From assembly GCA_949295395.1 (NCBI GenBank), contig CASFLB010000048.1, positions 1-9,590 on the forward strand: a DNA stretch of 9,590 nucleotides, given 5' to 3'. Both the position numbers and the translations under genes were made by a program. A model generated the notes under the pieces. That model made no database searches and was not told the origin of the DNA. It saw only the letters and a list, made by a program, of their open reading frames with translations. Below are positions 1 through 6,888 of this stretch, piece after piece; position 1 is the first letter of the stretch, and each line of letters begins with the position of its first letter. The DNA comes from an uncultured Pseudomonadota bacterium (lineage in GTDB: Bacteria; Pseudomonadota; Alphaproteobacteria; RF32; CAG-239).

Positions 1-926
1 AGCATAAACGCGCTGTTATAGGGACATCTTAAGGCGTGACCGTCACAGGTCGTTTGTTTATAACCCAAGGCGACACAATCCGTTTGAGGTTGCGTGCAGT
101 AATAGTCATAGTTTGCGGCGCAACCGGTTGCATACCACAAGCCCGAACATTCCTCATAAGAACAAACTGTTCCGGTCGGGCATGAGTTTAAACTTCCTAA
201 ATTCGGACACGGCTTACAGTTATCATATTTCATCACATCGCCCGACAAACAGGTCTCGGCTCCGGCTTCTCCGCCCATCGAACCGCAATCCATAAAACCG
301 TCGCAAGGATTGATTTTGACTTTGTATTTCGTCACACCATCACAATCCAAACAGCTCTCACCATCTTGAATATAACCCTCGGGGATTTCGGTATAATCAT
401 AACCCGCGCCGCAGGGCGTACATTCACATGAGGCATATTTGCCGTTACATTCTTCGCCCACGCCATGATAGGGTTCGGTACACGATACATAATTACTCGG
501 ACACATCGAGACACATTCGGTGTAATAGTTTCCATAGGGGCATTTTTTACCGCCAACTTCATACCATTCGGGGCAAGATGAAATCGTGTAACCTTCTTTG
601 CGACAACGCTCTTCATCGCTTAGTCCAAAATCCGGTGTTTCACCATTTCCTCCCAAATCTTCGGAATTGCTAAAAAAGCCACCTCCGTCACACGCTGAGG
701 TATCGGTCACAAAACACACCGCCGCAACCTGAAATTCTTGAAATGAAGGCAAATGTGATGATGAAGCATAAAGGTGTGTGTGAAGTGTGTCGATAAGCTG
801 CTCTTCATCATCAAGAAAAAAATCATGAGCTTTCGCGTCCAAAGGCATAAATTTCGCGTCCAAAGGCATAAATCCCGCCATTATCAGCACGGCGGAACAC
901 ACCGCCTTTTGTCGTGAATAAAACAT
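1..926 (-). CDS. Cysteine-rich secreted protein of unknown function (C-terminus beyond window edge)
   Basis: An open frame runs from ATG at 926 to the left window edge with no stop, giving 308 visible residues. The start is set by a strong SD (AAGGAG, 934-939) and a good promoter. Residues 1-33 look like a Sec signal peptide: short basic start, hydrophobic AVCSAVLIMAGF, and a possible cut after A33 (AKA), so the product is probably exported. Residues 35-105 are acidic and Cys-poor. From about residue 108 the chain is rich in Cys, Gly and Tyr, with many paired cysteines (CECTPC at 167-172, CKPCP at 237-241). A module C-x3-GY-x3-(S/T)C-xn-CPY occurs at 108-131 and again at 284-303, so the region is a degenerate repeat that probably continues off the edge. 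Disulfide-stabilised surface or adhesin-like domains are my inference. I do not recognise a named family. Confidence 0.82.
   Translation of the reverse strand, partial: MFYSRQKAVCSAVLIMAGFMPLDAKFMPLDAKAHDFFLDDEEQLIDTLHTHLYASSSHLPSFQEFQVAAVCFVTDTSACDGGGFFSNSEDLGGNGETPDFGLSDEERCRKEGYTISSCPEWYEVGGKKCPYGNYYTECVSMCPSNYVSCTEPYHGVGEECNGKYASCECTPCGAGYDYTEIPEGYIQDGESCLDCDGVTKYKVKINPCDGFMDCGSMGGEAGAETCLSGDVMKYDNCKPCPNLGSLNSCPTGTVCSYEECSGLWYATGCAANYDYYCTQPQTDCVALGYKQTTCDGHALRCPYNSAFM
831..872 (-). repeat. Perfect 21-nt tandem duplication in the signal-peptide region
   Basis: Two identical 21-nt copies (831-851 and 852-872) lie head to tail inside the Cys-rich gene. They encode the heptapeptide FMPLDAK twice, at residues 19-25 and 26-32, just before the likely signal peptidase site. 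The period is a multiple of three, so the frame is kept. Confidence 0.95.
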
Positions 927-960
927 AATTCTTCTCCTTATCATTTGCCTTCACGACTCG

Positions 961-989
961 ATTATATCAAATTTTTGATAAGTTTTCAA
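961..989 (-). promoter_or_regulatory. Sigma70-type promoter of the Cys-rich gene
   Basis: Read on the minus strand: TTGAAA (989-984), a 17-nt spacer, then a consensus TATAAT (966-961). Transcription would start near 954, leaving a leader of about 28 nt that carries the SD. It lies between the mrp terminator and the Cys-rich start, so that gene should be transcribed independently of mrp. Confidence 0.72.
965..980. promoter_or_regulatory. Inverted repeat overlapping the -10 element (candidate operator)
   Basis: TATCAAA and TTTGATA form a 7-bp inverted repeat around two bases, within the spacer and the edge of the -10 box. The position suits a repressor operator. It is short and A+T-rich, so chance is possible. 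Confidence 0.3.
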
Positions 990-1022
990 GATGAATTTTG
1001 CAAATGGGCCGATTTTTGGCGC

Positions 1023-1052
1023 AAAAAATAAGGATGACCGAACGTCATCCTT
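1023..1052 (-). terminator. Rho-independent terminator of mrp
   Basis: On the minus strand, 25 nt after the mrp stop, an AAGGATGAC / GTCATCCTT stem with a 5-nt loop (GTTCG) is followed by ATTTTTT. It separates mrp from the Cys-rich gene downstream. Confidence 0.8.
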
Positions 1053-1076
1053 ACAACAAAGAATATAATTAACCGA

Positions 1077-2069
1077 TTAAAGCTTCTGCAAAATTTTTTG
1101 CGCAATGTCCATATAAGCTTGGGTATAAGGACTGTCCGGCTCGGCAAAAACAATCGGCGTCCCGTTGTCTGAGTTTTCACGGATGGCATAATGCAGCGGG
1201 ATTTCGCCTAAAAAAGTTTCGCCCATTTGTTCGGCCGTTTTTTTAGCCCCTTCGTGACCAAAAATATCAGCCCGATGCCCGCATTTTTCGCAAATATAAT
1301 AACTCATGTTTTCAACCAAACCGAGGATAGGAACATTAACTTTTTTAAACATATTAATCCCTTTAACCGCATCAATTAGAGCAATATCTTGCGGTGTGGA
1401 AACAATAACCGCGCCGTCGGTTTTAAGCTTTTGAGCTAAGGTAATTTGAATATCGCCAGTCCCCGGAGGCATATCAAGCACCATAATGTCAATATCGCCC
1501 CAGTTAGTATCGCACAAAAGCTGTTGCAAAGCACCGCTGGCTTTAGCACCGCGCCAAATCAGCGGTTGAGACTTATCAATCAGCGTTCCGACCGACATTG
1601 AGGCCAAACCAAAATTCATAAACGGCTCAAAGGTTTTGCCATCCATTGATGACGGCGGCACACCGTCATAACCGAGCATCGTCGGCAAAGACGGTCCATA
1701 AATATCGGCATCAAAAATAGCTGTCTTCTTGCCCAAATTTGAAAGTGCCAGCGCAAGGTTAACCGCGGTGGTAGATTTTCCGACACCGCCTTTTCCTGAA
1801 GCAACGGCAATAATTTTTTTCACACCTTTAACCTGCCACATTTCTTCAGGCGTTTTAAGGCCGGTAAAACCCTTTGCCGCAGTAAAAATAATGGTTGCCT
1901 TCAACACACCGTCAAGTGAGGCGATTTTTTGCTTGAGGCTTTCGGTCTTTTCAGGAGAATCAACCGCATTCATCAAAGTCACGATGACGCGCCCGTTCAA
2001 AATTTTAAGACTGTCAAGAACCGCAGTCGGATAAACCTCAGCCACAAATTTTTTAATTTTCTCTTCCAT
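1077..2069 (-). CDS. apbC: Mrp/ApbC-family Fe-S cluster carrier ATPase
   Basis: 330 residues, the usual size for Mrp/ApbC/NBP35 P-loop ATPases, which carry and deliver iron-sulfur clusters to apo-proteins in the cytoplasm. Residues 1-75 match the small MIP18-like (DUF59) N-terminal domain, in a divergent form. The deviant Walker A GKGGVGKST is at 92-100, FDADIYGPSLP at 119-129 and VLDMPPGTGD at 198-207. The cluster-binding pair C260-x2-C263 lies in YYICEKCG, followed by DIFG. All key residues are present, so it should be active. ATG at 2069 is the only start that keeps the N-terminal domain, but no clear SD precedes it. It is divergent from hflK and ends in its own terminator. Confidence 0.93.
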   Translation of the reverse strand: MEEKIKKFVAEVYPTAVLDSLKILNGRVIVTLMNAVDSPEKTESLKQKIASLDGVLKATIIFTAAKGFTGLKTPEEMWQVKGVKKIIAVASGKGGVGKSTTAVNLALALSNLGKKTAIFDADIYGPSLPTMLGYDGVPPSSMDGKTFEPFMNFGLASMSVGTLIDKSQPLIWRGAKASGALQQLLCDTNWGDIDIMVLDMPPGTGDIQITLAQKLKTDGAVIVSTPQDIALIDAVKGINMFKKVNVPILGLVENMSYYICEKCGHRADIFGHEGAKKTAEQMGETFLGEIPLHYAIRENSDNGTPIVFAEPDSPYTQAYMDIAQKILQKL

Positions 2070-2091
2070 GTTAATATATTCTCATCTACAA

Positions 2092-2120
2092 TTGCCAATG
2101 ACTAGGGTTTATATTATAAA
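2092..2120 (+). promoter_or_regulatory. Sigma70-type promoter of the hflK operon
   Basis: TTGCCA (2092-2097), a 17-nt spacer and TATAAA (2115-2120) lie in the 91-nt gap between mrp and hflK. This predicts a start near 2127 and a leader of about 34 nt. I see no equally good promoter for mrp in the other direction. Confidence 0.6.
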
Positions 2121-2160
2121 GAAAAATAATGCAACAAAAATAAACTTTGGGAGTATAAAG

Positions 2161-3240
2161 ATGACCGACATACAAAACCCGTGGGAAGATAGCGATAACA
2201 CGGGCAAAACCCAACGCTCGGCACGAGAAGAAGTGCAAAAAATCATCAGCATAAACACCGCCAAAACCGCCACCGGTGACGAAAATTTTGAGTTTAAATT
2301 CGGCTGGTTGATTGCTTTGGCGATTCTCTTATGGTGCTTAAGCGGATTTTATCAGGTTCAACCACATGAACAGGGCGTTGTTTTACGCTTTGGAAAATAT
2401 ACCGAAACCACAGACGCCGGCTTGCACTACCACCTTCCCTACCCGATTGAAGAGGTTTACAAAGTCAGCATGACTCAAGAACGCAGCATCAATCTTGGGG
2501 AAATGGACGCCTACAACACCTCAAACACCGCCGGAATTGGTAGCAACAAACTAAAATCATTCACCGAAAGCCACATGCTGACTGGCGACGAAAACATCGT
2601 TGATATTAACTTAACCGTTGTCTGGAAAGTCAAAAACGCCAAAGATTATTTGTTTAACGTCCGCAATCCGGAAGGCACGGTCAGAGTCGCGGCTCAATCG
2701 GTCTTAAGAGAGATTGTCGGCCAGTCAGAAATGCAACCGATTATCACTGGCGACCGCGGCAAAGTTGAAGACGACACCAAAGAAGAACTTCAAAAATTGC
2801 TTGATGAATTTGGCTCCGGCGTTGAGATTGTCCGTGTCAAATTGCAAAAAGCCGATCCTCCGAAACAAGTTGTCGATGCCTTTAACGAAGTTCAACGCGC
2901 CAAAGCAGATTTAGAGCGCTTTAAGAACGAAGCAGAGGCTTACCGCAATGAAGTTTTGCCAAAAGCACGAGGCGAAGCCGCTCAGCTCTTACAAGATGCT
3001 GAGGCTTATAAAGCCGCTGTTGTTAATAAGGCACAAGGTGACGCCGCTCGTTATTTGTCAGTTTACAACGCTTATAAAAGCGGTAAAGATGTCACAATCA
3101 AAAGAATGTATCTTGAAACCATGGAAAACGTTTTGAGCAAAGCTCAGAAAGTCATTTTAGACCCTTCTTCAAAAGGGAGCAACGTTTTGCCCTATCTGCC
3201 GCTTAATCCGGCAAAATCACAAGTAAAGGAGGGACAATAA
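2161..3240 (+). CDS. hflK: HflK, FtsH-modulating SPFH membrane protein
   Basis: 359 residues from ATG 2161. HflK assembles with HflC into a large inner-membrane SPFH complex that surrounds the AAA protease FtsH and tunes its access to membrane substrates. A polar N-tail (1-46, including NPWED as often seen in HflK) precedes one membrane segment at 47-64. The SPFH domain begins at QVQPHEQGVVLRFGKY (65-80). Its C-terminal part is Ala/Glu/Lys-rich and helical. A longer frame opens at 2068, but it would start before the promoter and within the mrp start. ATG 2161 has GGGAG upstream and follows the promoter properly. First gene of hflK-hflC-degQ-holC. Confidence 0.95.
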   Translation: MTDIQNPWEDSDNTGKTQRSAREEVQKIISINTAKTATGDENFEFKFGWLIALAILLWCLSGFYQVQPHEQGVVLRFGKYTETTDAGLHYHLPYPIEEVYKVSMTQERSINLGEMDAYNTSNTAGIGSNKLKSFTESHMLTGDENIVDINLTVVWKVKNAKDYLFNVRNPEGTVRVAAQSVLREIVGQSEMQPIITGDRGKVEDDTKEELQKLLDEFGSGVEIVRVKLQKADPPKQVVDAFNEVQRAKADLERFKNEAEAYRNEVLPKARGEAAQLLQDAEAYKAAVVNKAQGDAARYLSVYNAYKSGKDVTIKRMYLETMENVLSKAQKVILDPSSKGSNVLPYLPLNPAKSQVKEGQ

Positions 3241-3241
3241 A

Positions 3242-4120
3242 ATGAGTAAATTAAAAATCTTTTTAATCGTCATTATCGTCATTGCGGCTTTTGTCTTGGC
3301 CAACACCTTATATGTGGTTAATCAGGCCGAACAAGCAATTGTCCTCCAGTTTGGTGAGCCGGTACGTTTGGTTAAAGACCCTGGGCTCAAAATGAAAGTT
3401 CCGTTCATTCAAAACGTCGTGTTCTATGACACCCGCTTGTTGGATTTAGACCCGCCGGCACAAGAGGTTGTTTTAAATGATAAAAAACGTCTAGATGTTG
3501 ACAGCTTCACCCGCTATCGGATTGTAGACCCATTGAAGTTTTATCAAACGGTTCGCTATGAATTTCAGGCCGAAAGCAAATTAAAAGAGATTGTCAACTC
3601 TTCGGTTCGCAAAATCTTAGGCCGCATAACCTTGCAAGAATTGCTCTCAAAGCAAAGAACGCAGATTATGAAAGACATCAGCGACGCGGTCAAAAAAGAC
3701 GCCCAGCAAATTGGTGTTAGCGTCGCCGATGTCCGCATCCGCCGCGCCGATTTGCCGATAGAGGTCTTGCAGGCCATTAACGCCAGAATGAAAACCGAGC
3801 GCGAAAGAGATGCCAAGGAGTTCCGCGCCGAAGGTCAGCAGCAAGCCCAGCAAATTCGCGCCACGGCAGATAAAGAAAGCACCATCATCAAGGCCGAAGC
3901 CAACAAAAAAGCGCAAATTATCCGCGGTGAAGGCGATCAGCAAGCGATTGATATCTGGAACAACGCCGTCGGCCAAGATGTCGAGTTCTACGGATTCTAC
4001 CGCTCGCTTGAAGCCTACCGCAACGCTTTGGGACAAGGCGATGCTTCAATGATTTTGTCGCCGGAAAGCGCGTTCTTTGAATATTTTTCAGCTCCCTTAG
4101 AGCAAGGAAAAACCCGTTAA
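3242..4120 (+). CDS. hflC: HflC, FtsH-modulating SPFH membrane protein
   Basis: 292 residues, the usual HflC length. A single N-terminal membrane anchor spans residues 5-24. The SPFH domain follows (NQAEQAIVLQFGEP at 27-40; DVRIRRADLP at 163-172), then a long Glu/Gln/Ala-rich helix (about 182-240) of the kind that builds the wall of the HflKC cage. The conserved FYGFYRSLEAYRNAL lies at 249-263. The ATG is one base after the hflK stop, and the SD (AAGGAGGG, 3226-3233) lies inside the end of hflK, so equimolar coupled synthesis with HflK is likely. Confidence 0.96.
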   Translation: MSKLKIFLIVIIVIAAFVLANTLYVVNQAEQAIVLQFGEPVRLVKDPGLKMKVPFIQNVVFYDTRLLDLDPPAQEVVLNDKKRLDVDSFTRYRIVDPLKFYQTVRYEFQAESKLKEIVNSSVRKILGRITLQELLSKQRTQIMKDISDAVKKDAQQIGVSVADVRIRRADLPIEVLQAINARMKTERERDAKEFRAEGQQQAQQIRATADKESTIIKAEANKKAQIIRGEGDQQAIDIWNNAVGQDVEFYGFYRSLEAYRNALGQGDASMILSPESAFFEYFSAPLEQGKTR

Positions 4121-4135
4121 AGGACACAAGCGAAC

Positions 4136-5584
4136 ATGAGCGTTAAAAAGATGATAAAACAAACTTTGGCAGTTGCGATGGCGGCTTTTCTGACAGGAGA
4201 AGCCGCAGCAGCTGAAACAATGATAAGTCAAGGTCTCCCGAGTTTTGCTGATTTGGTGGAAGAACTTTCGCCGTCGGTGGTCAATATCTCAACAACAACC
4301 AAGCCCGACGATAACGGACTTGAGCCTGAAGAAGATATGATGGAAACCGCCGCACCGGAATTCCGCCACTTTTTTGAAAACGGCAAAAAGCAAGAGGCTT
4401 TAGGCTCGGGCTTTATCATTGATAAAGAAGGTTTTATCATCACCAACGCTCATGTGATTAACGACGCCGAAAGCATTGACGTCACCTTAAGCGACGAAAC
4501 CGTGCATGAGGCCAAAATTATCGGCAAAGACAACTTAACCGATATTGCCTTAATCAAAATAAACACCCAAAAAGAGCTAAAGCCGGTACGTTTTGGTGAC
4601 TCGGACAAAGCTCGCGTCGGCGATTGGATTTTAGCCATCGGTAATCCGTTCGGCTTGGGCGGCAGCGTCACCGCCGGCATTATCTCGGCTAAATCAAGAG
4701 ATATTGAATCTGGGCAATATGACAACTTCATTCAAACCGACGCCTCTATTAATCAAGGCAGCTCCGGCGGCCCGATGTTTAACATGGCCGGAGAAGTCAT
4801 TGGAATTAACAGCGTCATTTTTTCCACCAACGGCGCCAGCATGGGCATCGGCTTTGCCATACCGATAAATTTGGCCGATTGGGTCATCAAACAGCTTAAA
4901 GCCGACGGCACGGTTCACCGCGGTTGGATTGGCATAAAGATTCAGCCCAACAGTCCGGAAACAGCCTTAGCTTTTGGGTTAGAAAAAACAGACGGCGTTG
5001 TTGTGTCTGATGTGACGATTGACGGACCGGCACAAAAAGCCGGACTGGAGGCCGGAGACATCATCAGCGGCTTTAATCAAGAAGACATCACCTCGCCCAA
5101 AGATTTTTCAACCCGCGTTGCCGAGGCCAAAATCGGCAGCACCGCGGATGTTAAGATTATCCGTGATGGCAAGCCCCTAAGCGTTAAAATAATGATTGAA
5201 GAATTAAAAGCAGAAAAGCCTCTTTCCTCGACATCTAAAACCGCTGAAATCAAACAATTAAATGAAGACGAGTTCTTGGTTGAAGAATTAGGCTTCAAAC
5301 TAAAACCGATAACCGAAGAAACCATAAAACAATATCACTTGTTGCCTAATACCAAAGGCATGATGATAAGCGAGGTTTTAGCAGACAGCGACGGGGCTGA
5401 AAAAGGCTTAAAGGCTGGCAATGTTATTATTAAAATGGATAAGCAAGATATTATCGACATTGCTTCGGTCAAAAATTGCTTAAACGAGGCAAAAATGGAA
5501 AACAACCGCCCGATTTTGCTTTTGCTCCAAAATGGCGAAAGCATAAACTTTGTCGCCGTAAAATTAGCCACGGAGAATAAATAA
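4136..5584 (+). CDS. degQ: Do-family (DegP/DegQ/HtrA) periplasmic serine protease
   Basis: 482 residues. A signal peptide covers about 1-26 (basic start, hydrophobic core, AAAA before ETM), so the enzyme works in the periplasm as a protease and chaperone for misfolded envelope proteins. The chymotrypsin-like domain has its full triad: H106 in TNAHVI, D136 in LTDIAL, S210 in GSSGGP. GSSGGP replaces the commoner GNSGGP. PDZ1 spans about 262-355 and PDZ2 about 385-478. The acidic loop at 55-88 is short, closer to DegQ than DegP, so the symbol is tentative. It starts 15 nt after hflC with AAAGGA upstream. Linkage to hflKC groups two envelope protein-quality systems, a common alphaproteobacterial arrangement. 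Confidence 0.94.
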   Translation: MSVKKMIKQTLAVAMAAFLTGEAAAAETMISQGLPSFADLVEELSPSVVNISTTTKPDDNGLEPEEDMMETAAPEFRHFFENGKKQEALGSGFIIDKEGFIITNAHVINDAESIDVTLSDETVHEAKIIGKDNLTDIALIKINTQKELKPVRFGDSDKARVGDWILAIGNPFGLGGSVTAGIISAKSRDIESGQYDNFIQTDASINQGSSGGPMFNMAGEVIGINSVIFSTNGASMGIGFAIPINLADWVIKQLKADGTVHRGWIGIKIQPNSPETALAFGLEKTDGVVVSDVTIDGPAQKAGLEAGDIISGFNQEDITSPKDFSTRVAEAKIGSTADVKIIRDGKPLSVKIMIEELKAEKPLSSTSKTAEIKQLNEDEFLVEELGFKLKPITEETIKQYHLLPNTKGMMISEVLADSDGAEKGLKAGNVIIKMDKQDIIDIASVKNCLNEAKMENNRPILLLLQNGESINFVAVKLATENK

Positions 5585-6039
5585 TGGCGCAAATTGACTT
5601 TTACCATTTGCAAAAACAAACACTGGAGGCTGTTTTGCCAAAACTGCTGGAAAAAGCCTATGGCACGGGAAAAAAAATAAAAGTAAAAATCGGCAACCCC
5701 GAACGCGTAGAGTTTATAAACAGTATCTTATGGACCTATGAAGATGAATCATTTTTGCCCCACGGCAGTAAAAAAGACGGCTCAGCCGAAGAACAACCGA
5801 TATGGCTGACTTCTGGCGAAGACAATCCCAACGGCGCCGAATTTTTGTTTTTGGTTGACGGTGCGGATATCAGCGCGGAAGAAGAAACATCTTTTGAGCG
5901 AGTGTTTAATATTTTTGACGGCAATGACGCCACGGCGGTTGACCACGCCCGCAAGATGTGGAAAGACTTAAAAACCAAAGGCCACCAACTCCGCTATTGG
6001 CAGCAAGAAGACAACGGCCGCTGGAAACAAGCGGCATAA
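5584..6039 (+). CDS. holC: DNA polymerase III chi subunit
   Basis: 151 residues, close to the usual chi length. Chi joins psi in the clamp-loader complex and contacts SSB on lagging-strand DNA in the cytoplasm. Typical chi features are IDFYHL at 4-9, LWTYEDESFLPHG at 49-61, PIWLT at 72-76, LVDGAD at 90-95, FNIFDGND at 108-115 and a closing YWQQ at 138-141. Its ATG shares one base with the degQ stop (TAATG), and GGAG lies at 5572-5575, so translation is coupled to the protease gene. A replication subunit behind envelope proteases is functionally unrelated cargo. The stop is followed at once by a strong hairpin. Confidence 0.9.
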   Translation: MAQIDFYHLQKQTLEAVLPKLLEKAYGTGKKIKVKIGNPERVEFINSILWTYEDESFLPHGSKKDGSAEEQPIWLTSGEDNPNGAEFLFLVDGADISAEEETSFERVFNIFDGNDATAVDHARKMWKDLKTKGHQLRYWQQEDNGRWKQAA

Positions 6040-6068
6040 AAAAAGCGCCCCGAAAGGCGCAATTTTTT
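6038..6068. terminator. Bidirectional terminator between holC and repeat gene A (37-nt repeat, copy 1)
   Basis: The GCGCC / GGCGC stem (6045-6049 and 6056-6060, loop CCGAAA) is flanked by seven A and by TTTTTT, so it can stop transcription both ways. It overlaps the final bases of both convergent genes. The 37-nt stretch 6036-6072 recurs exactly at 6856-6892 and 7969-8005. Confidence 0.85.
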
Positions 6069-6759
6069 AGAGCTGAATATTGATTTCTGGATAATACCTT
6101 CTTAAGCAATAATCGACCAGAAAATCTATTTGACTGGCAAACATTTTCTGAATTGCTTCCTCTTCCCAATAAGCTCCTGACGCTAAAACTGTCCGCATCA
6201 ATTTTTCTGAAATTATTCCCTTCAAAAAAGCATCAACCAACGAACACTTCAAAGAACATTCTCTTGGCTTTGAAAAAATATAGAGAAGCAAATCTTCTGA
6301 AATCCTCCGATTAATGGTTAATTGAATAAATTCAGGTAAATACGCGTTAAGACACAAAGGCCCATGAAGAGAAGTCAACCTATCAAGAGCATCAACAATA
6401 AAAAACATTGTTTCATCCTTGATTTGCTCAGCCGCATACCGAACAGCTATAACATGAACCACCTCAGAAGAAAGCAAATACACTCGCAAAGTTGTGCCAT
6501 ACAAATGTGCCCACACTTCGTCCGAAAGTTTTTTCTGAACAATTGCTTCAATAACAGAAATCGTATCATTTGAGTTCTTTAACACATCATCTTCGCAATC
6601 AAGCAGTTGAATAACTTCCTTTTCTTTACCGGCTTGGGCATAAAAAGGCAAAGCATTTCGTGCCTGTTCAAATTCCCATTGTCTTTTGGCTCGTAGTTCT
6701 TCAGCTTTTTCAACGGCTTTACGAATCTTAGCCATTTTTTTATCTGATATTCTTTCCAT
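6067..6759 (-). CDS. Helical-repeat protein of unknown function, paralogue A
   Basis: 230 residues, the shortest complete member of the array. It opens with MERISDKKMAKI, matching the MKKLS-(N/D)-EKM start of B and C. A charged helix (about 10-35) follows, then degenerate helical repeats marked by KKLSDE (76-81), IKDE (113-116), RRISEDLL (151-158) and GIISEKLM (181-188). It ends with MFASQIDFLV (206-215) and YYPEINIQL. There is no signal peptide or membrane segment, so it is probably cytosolic. It appears to have about four fewer repeat units than B or C. The start has no SD; a mini-ORF ends 13 nt upstream. No catalytic motif is visible. Binding to protein or nucleic acid is only a guess from the repeat architecture. 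Confidence 0.85.
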   Translation of the reverse strand: MERISDKKMAKIRKAVEKAEELRAKRQWEFEQARNALPFYAQAGKEKEVIQLLDCEDDVLKNSNDTISVIEAIVQKKLSDEVWAHLYGTTLRVYLLSSEVVHVIAVRYAAEQIKDETMFFIVDALDRLTSLHGPLCLNAYLPEFIQLTINRRISEDLLLYIFSKPRECSLKCSLVDAFLKGIISEKLMRTVLASGAYWEEEAIQKMFASQIDFLVDYCLRRYYPEINIQL

Positions 6760-6772
6760 AATAAAAAAATAT

Positions 6773-6787
6773 TTAATAGTTTGACAT
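6773..6787 (-). other. Conserved four-codon mini-ORF in the leader of gene A
   Basis: On the minus strand, ATG TCA AAC TAT TAA (MSNY, stop) ends 13 nt before the ATG of gene A. The pattern ATG-Tnn-nAC-TAT-TAA recurs at the same place before B and C. Translation is not shown; it may be just a conserved leader sequence. Confidence 0.4.
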
Positions 6788-6808
6788 AATTTTTACGTTA
6801 ACAGCCCT

Positions 6809-6837
6809 TTTATATCACAAAAAACAAAAGATTGCAA
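6809..6837 (-). promoter_or_regulatory. Promoter of gene A
   Basis: Minus strand: TTGCAA (6837-6832), a 17-nt spacer, TATAAA (6814-6809). Seven bases upstream lies TTGACA (6850-6845), which could be an alternative -35 but has only a poor -10 (TTGTTT) at 17 nt. The TTGAC-N8-TTGCAA pair also occurs before B and C. Confidence 0.55.
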
Positions 6838-6857
6838 GCATTTTTGTCAATTCCGAT

Positions 6858-6888
6858 AAAAAAAGCGCCCCGAAAGGCGCAATTTTTT
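6858..6888 (-). terminator. Terminator of gene B (37-nt repeat, copy 2)
   Basis: This is the same hairpin and flanks as at 6038-6068, overlapping the TAA of gene B (6889-6887). On the minus strand the T-tract ends only about seven bases before the TTGACA that opens the gene A promoter region. Confidence 0.8.

Noticed and set aside
113..673. Plus-strand and other minus-frame ORFs across 113-673
   Set aside because: They lie in other frames of the long Cys-rich gene, which has a promoter, SD and signal peptide. Their translations look random.
2068..2160. Longer HflK start at 2068 adding 31 residues
   Set aside because: It begins upstream of the predicted promoter start point and within the divergent mrp start. 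The extra residues do not resemble HflK, and 2161 has a GGGAG and an HflK-like N-terminus.
3565..4127. Minus-strand ORFs opposite hflC, and similar ones opposite degQ and holC
   Set aside because: They are shadows of well-conserved genes, without ribosome sites or recognisable products.
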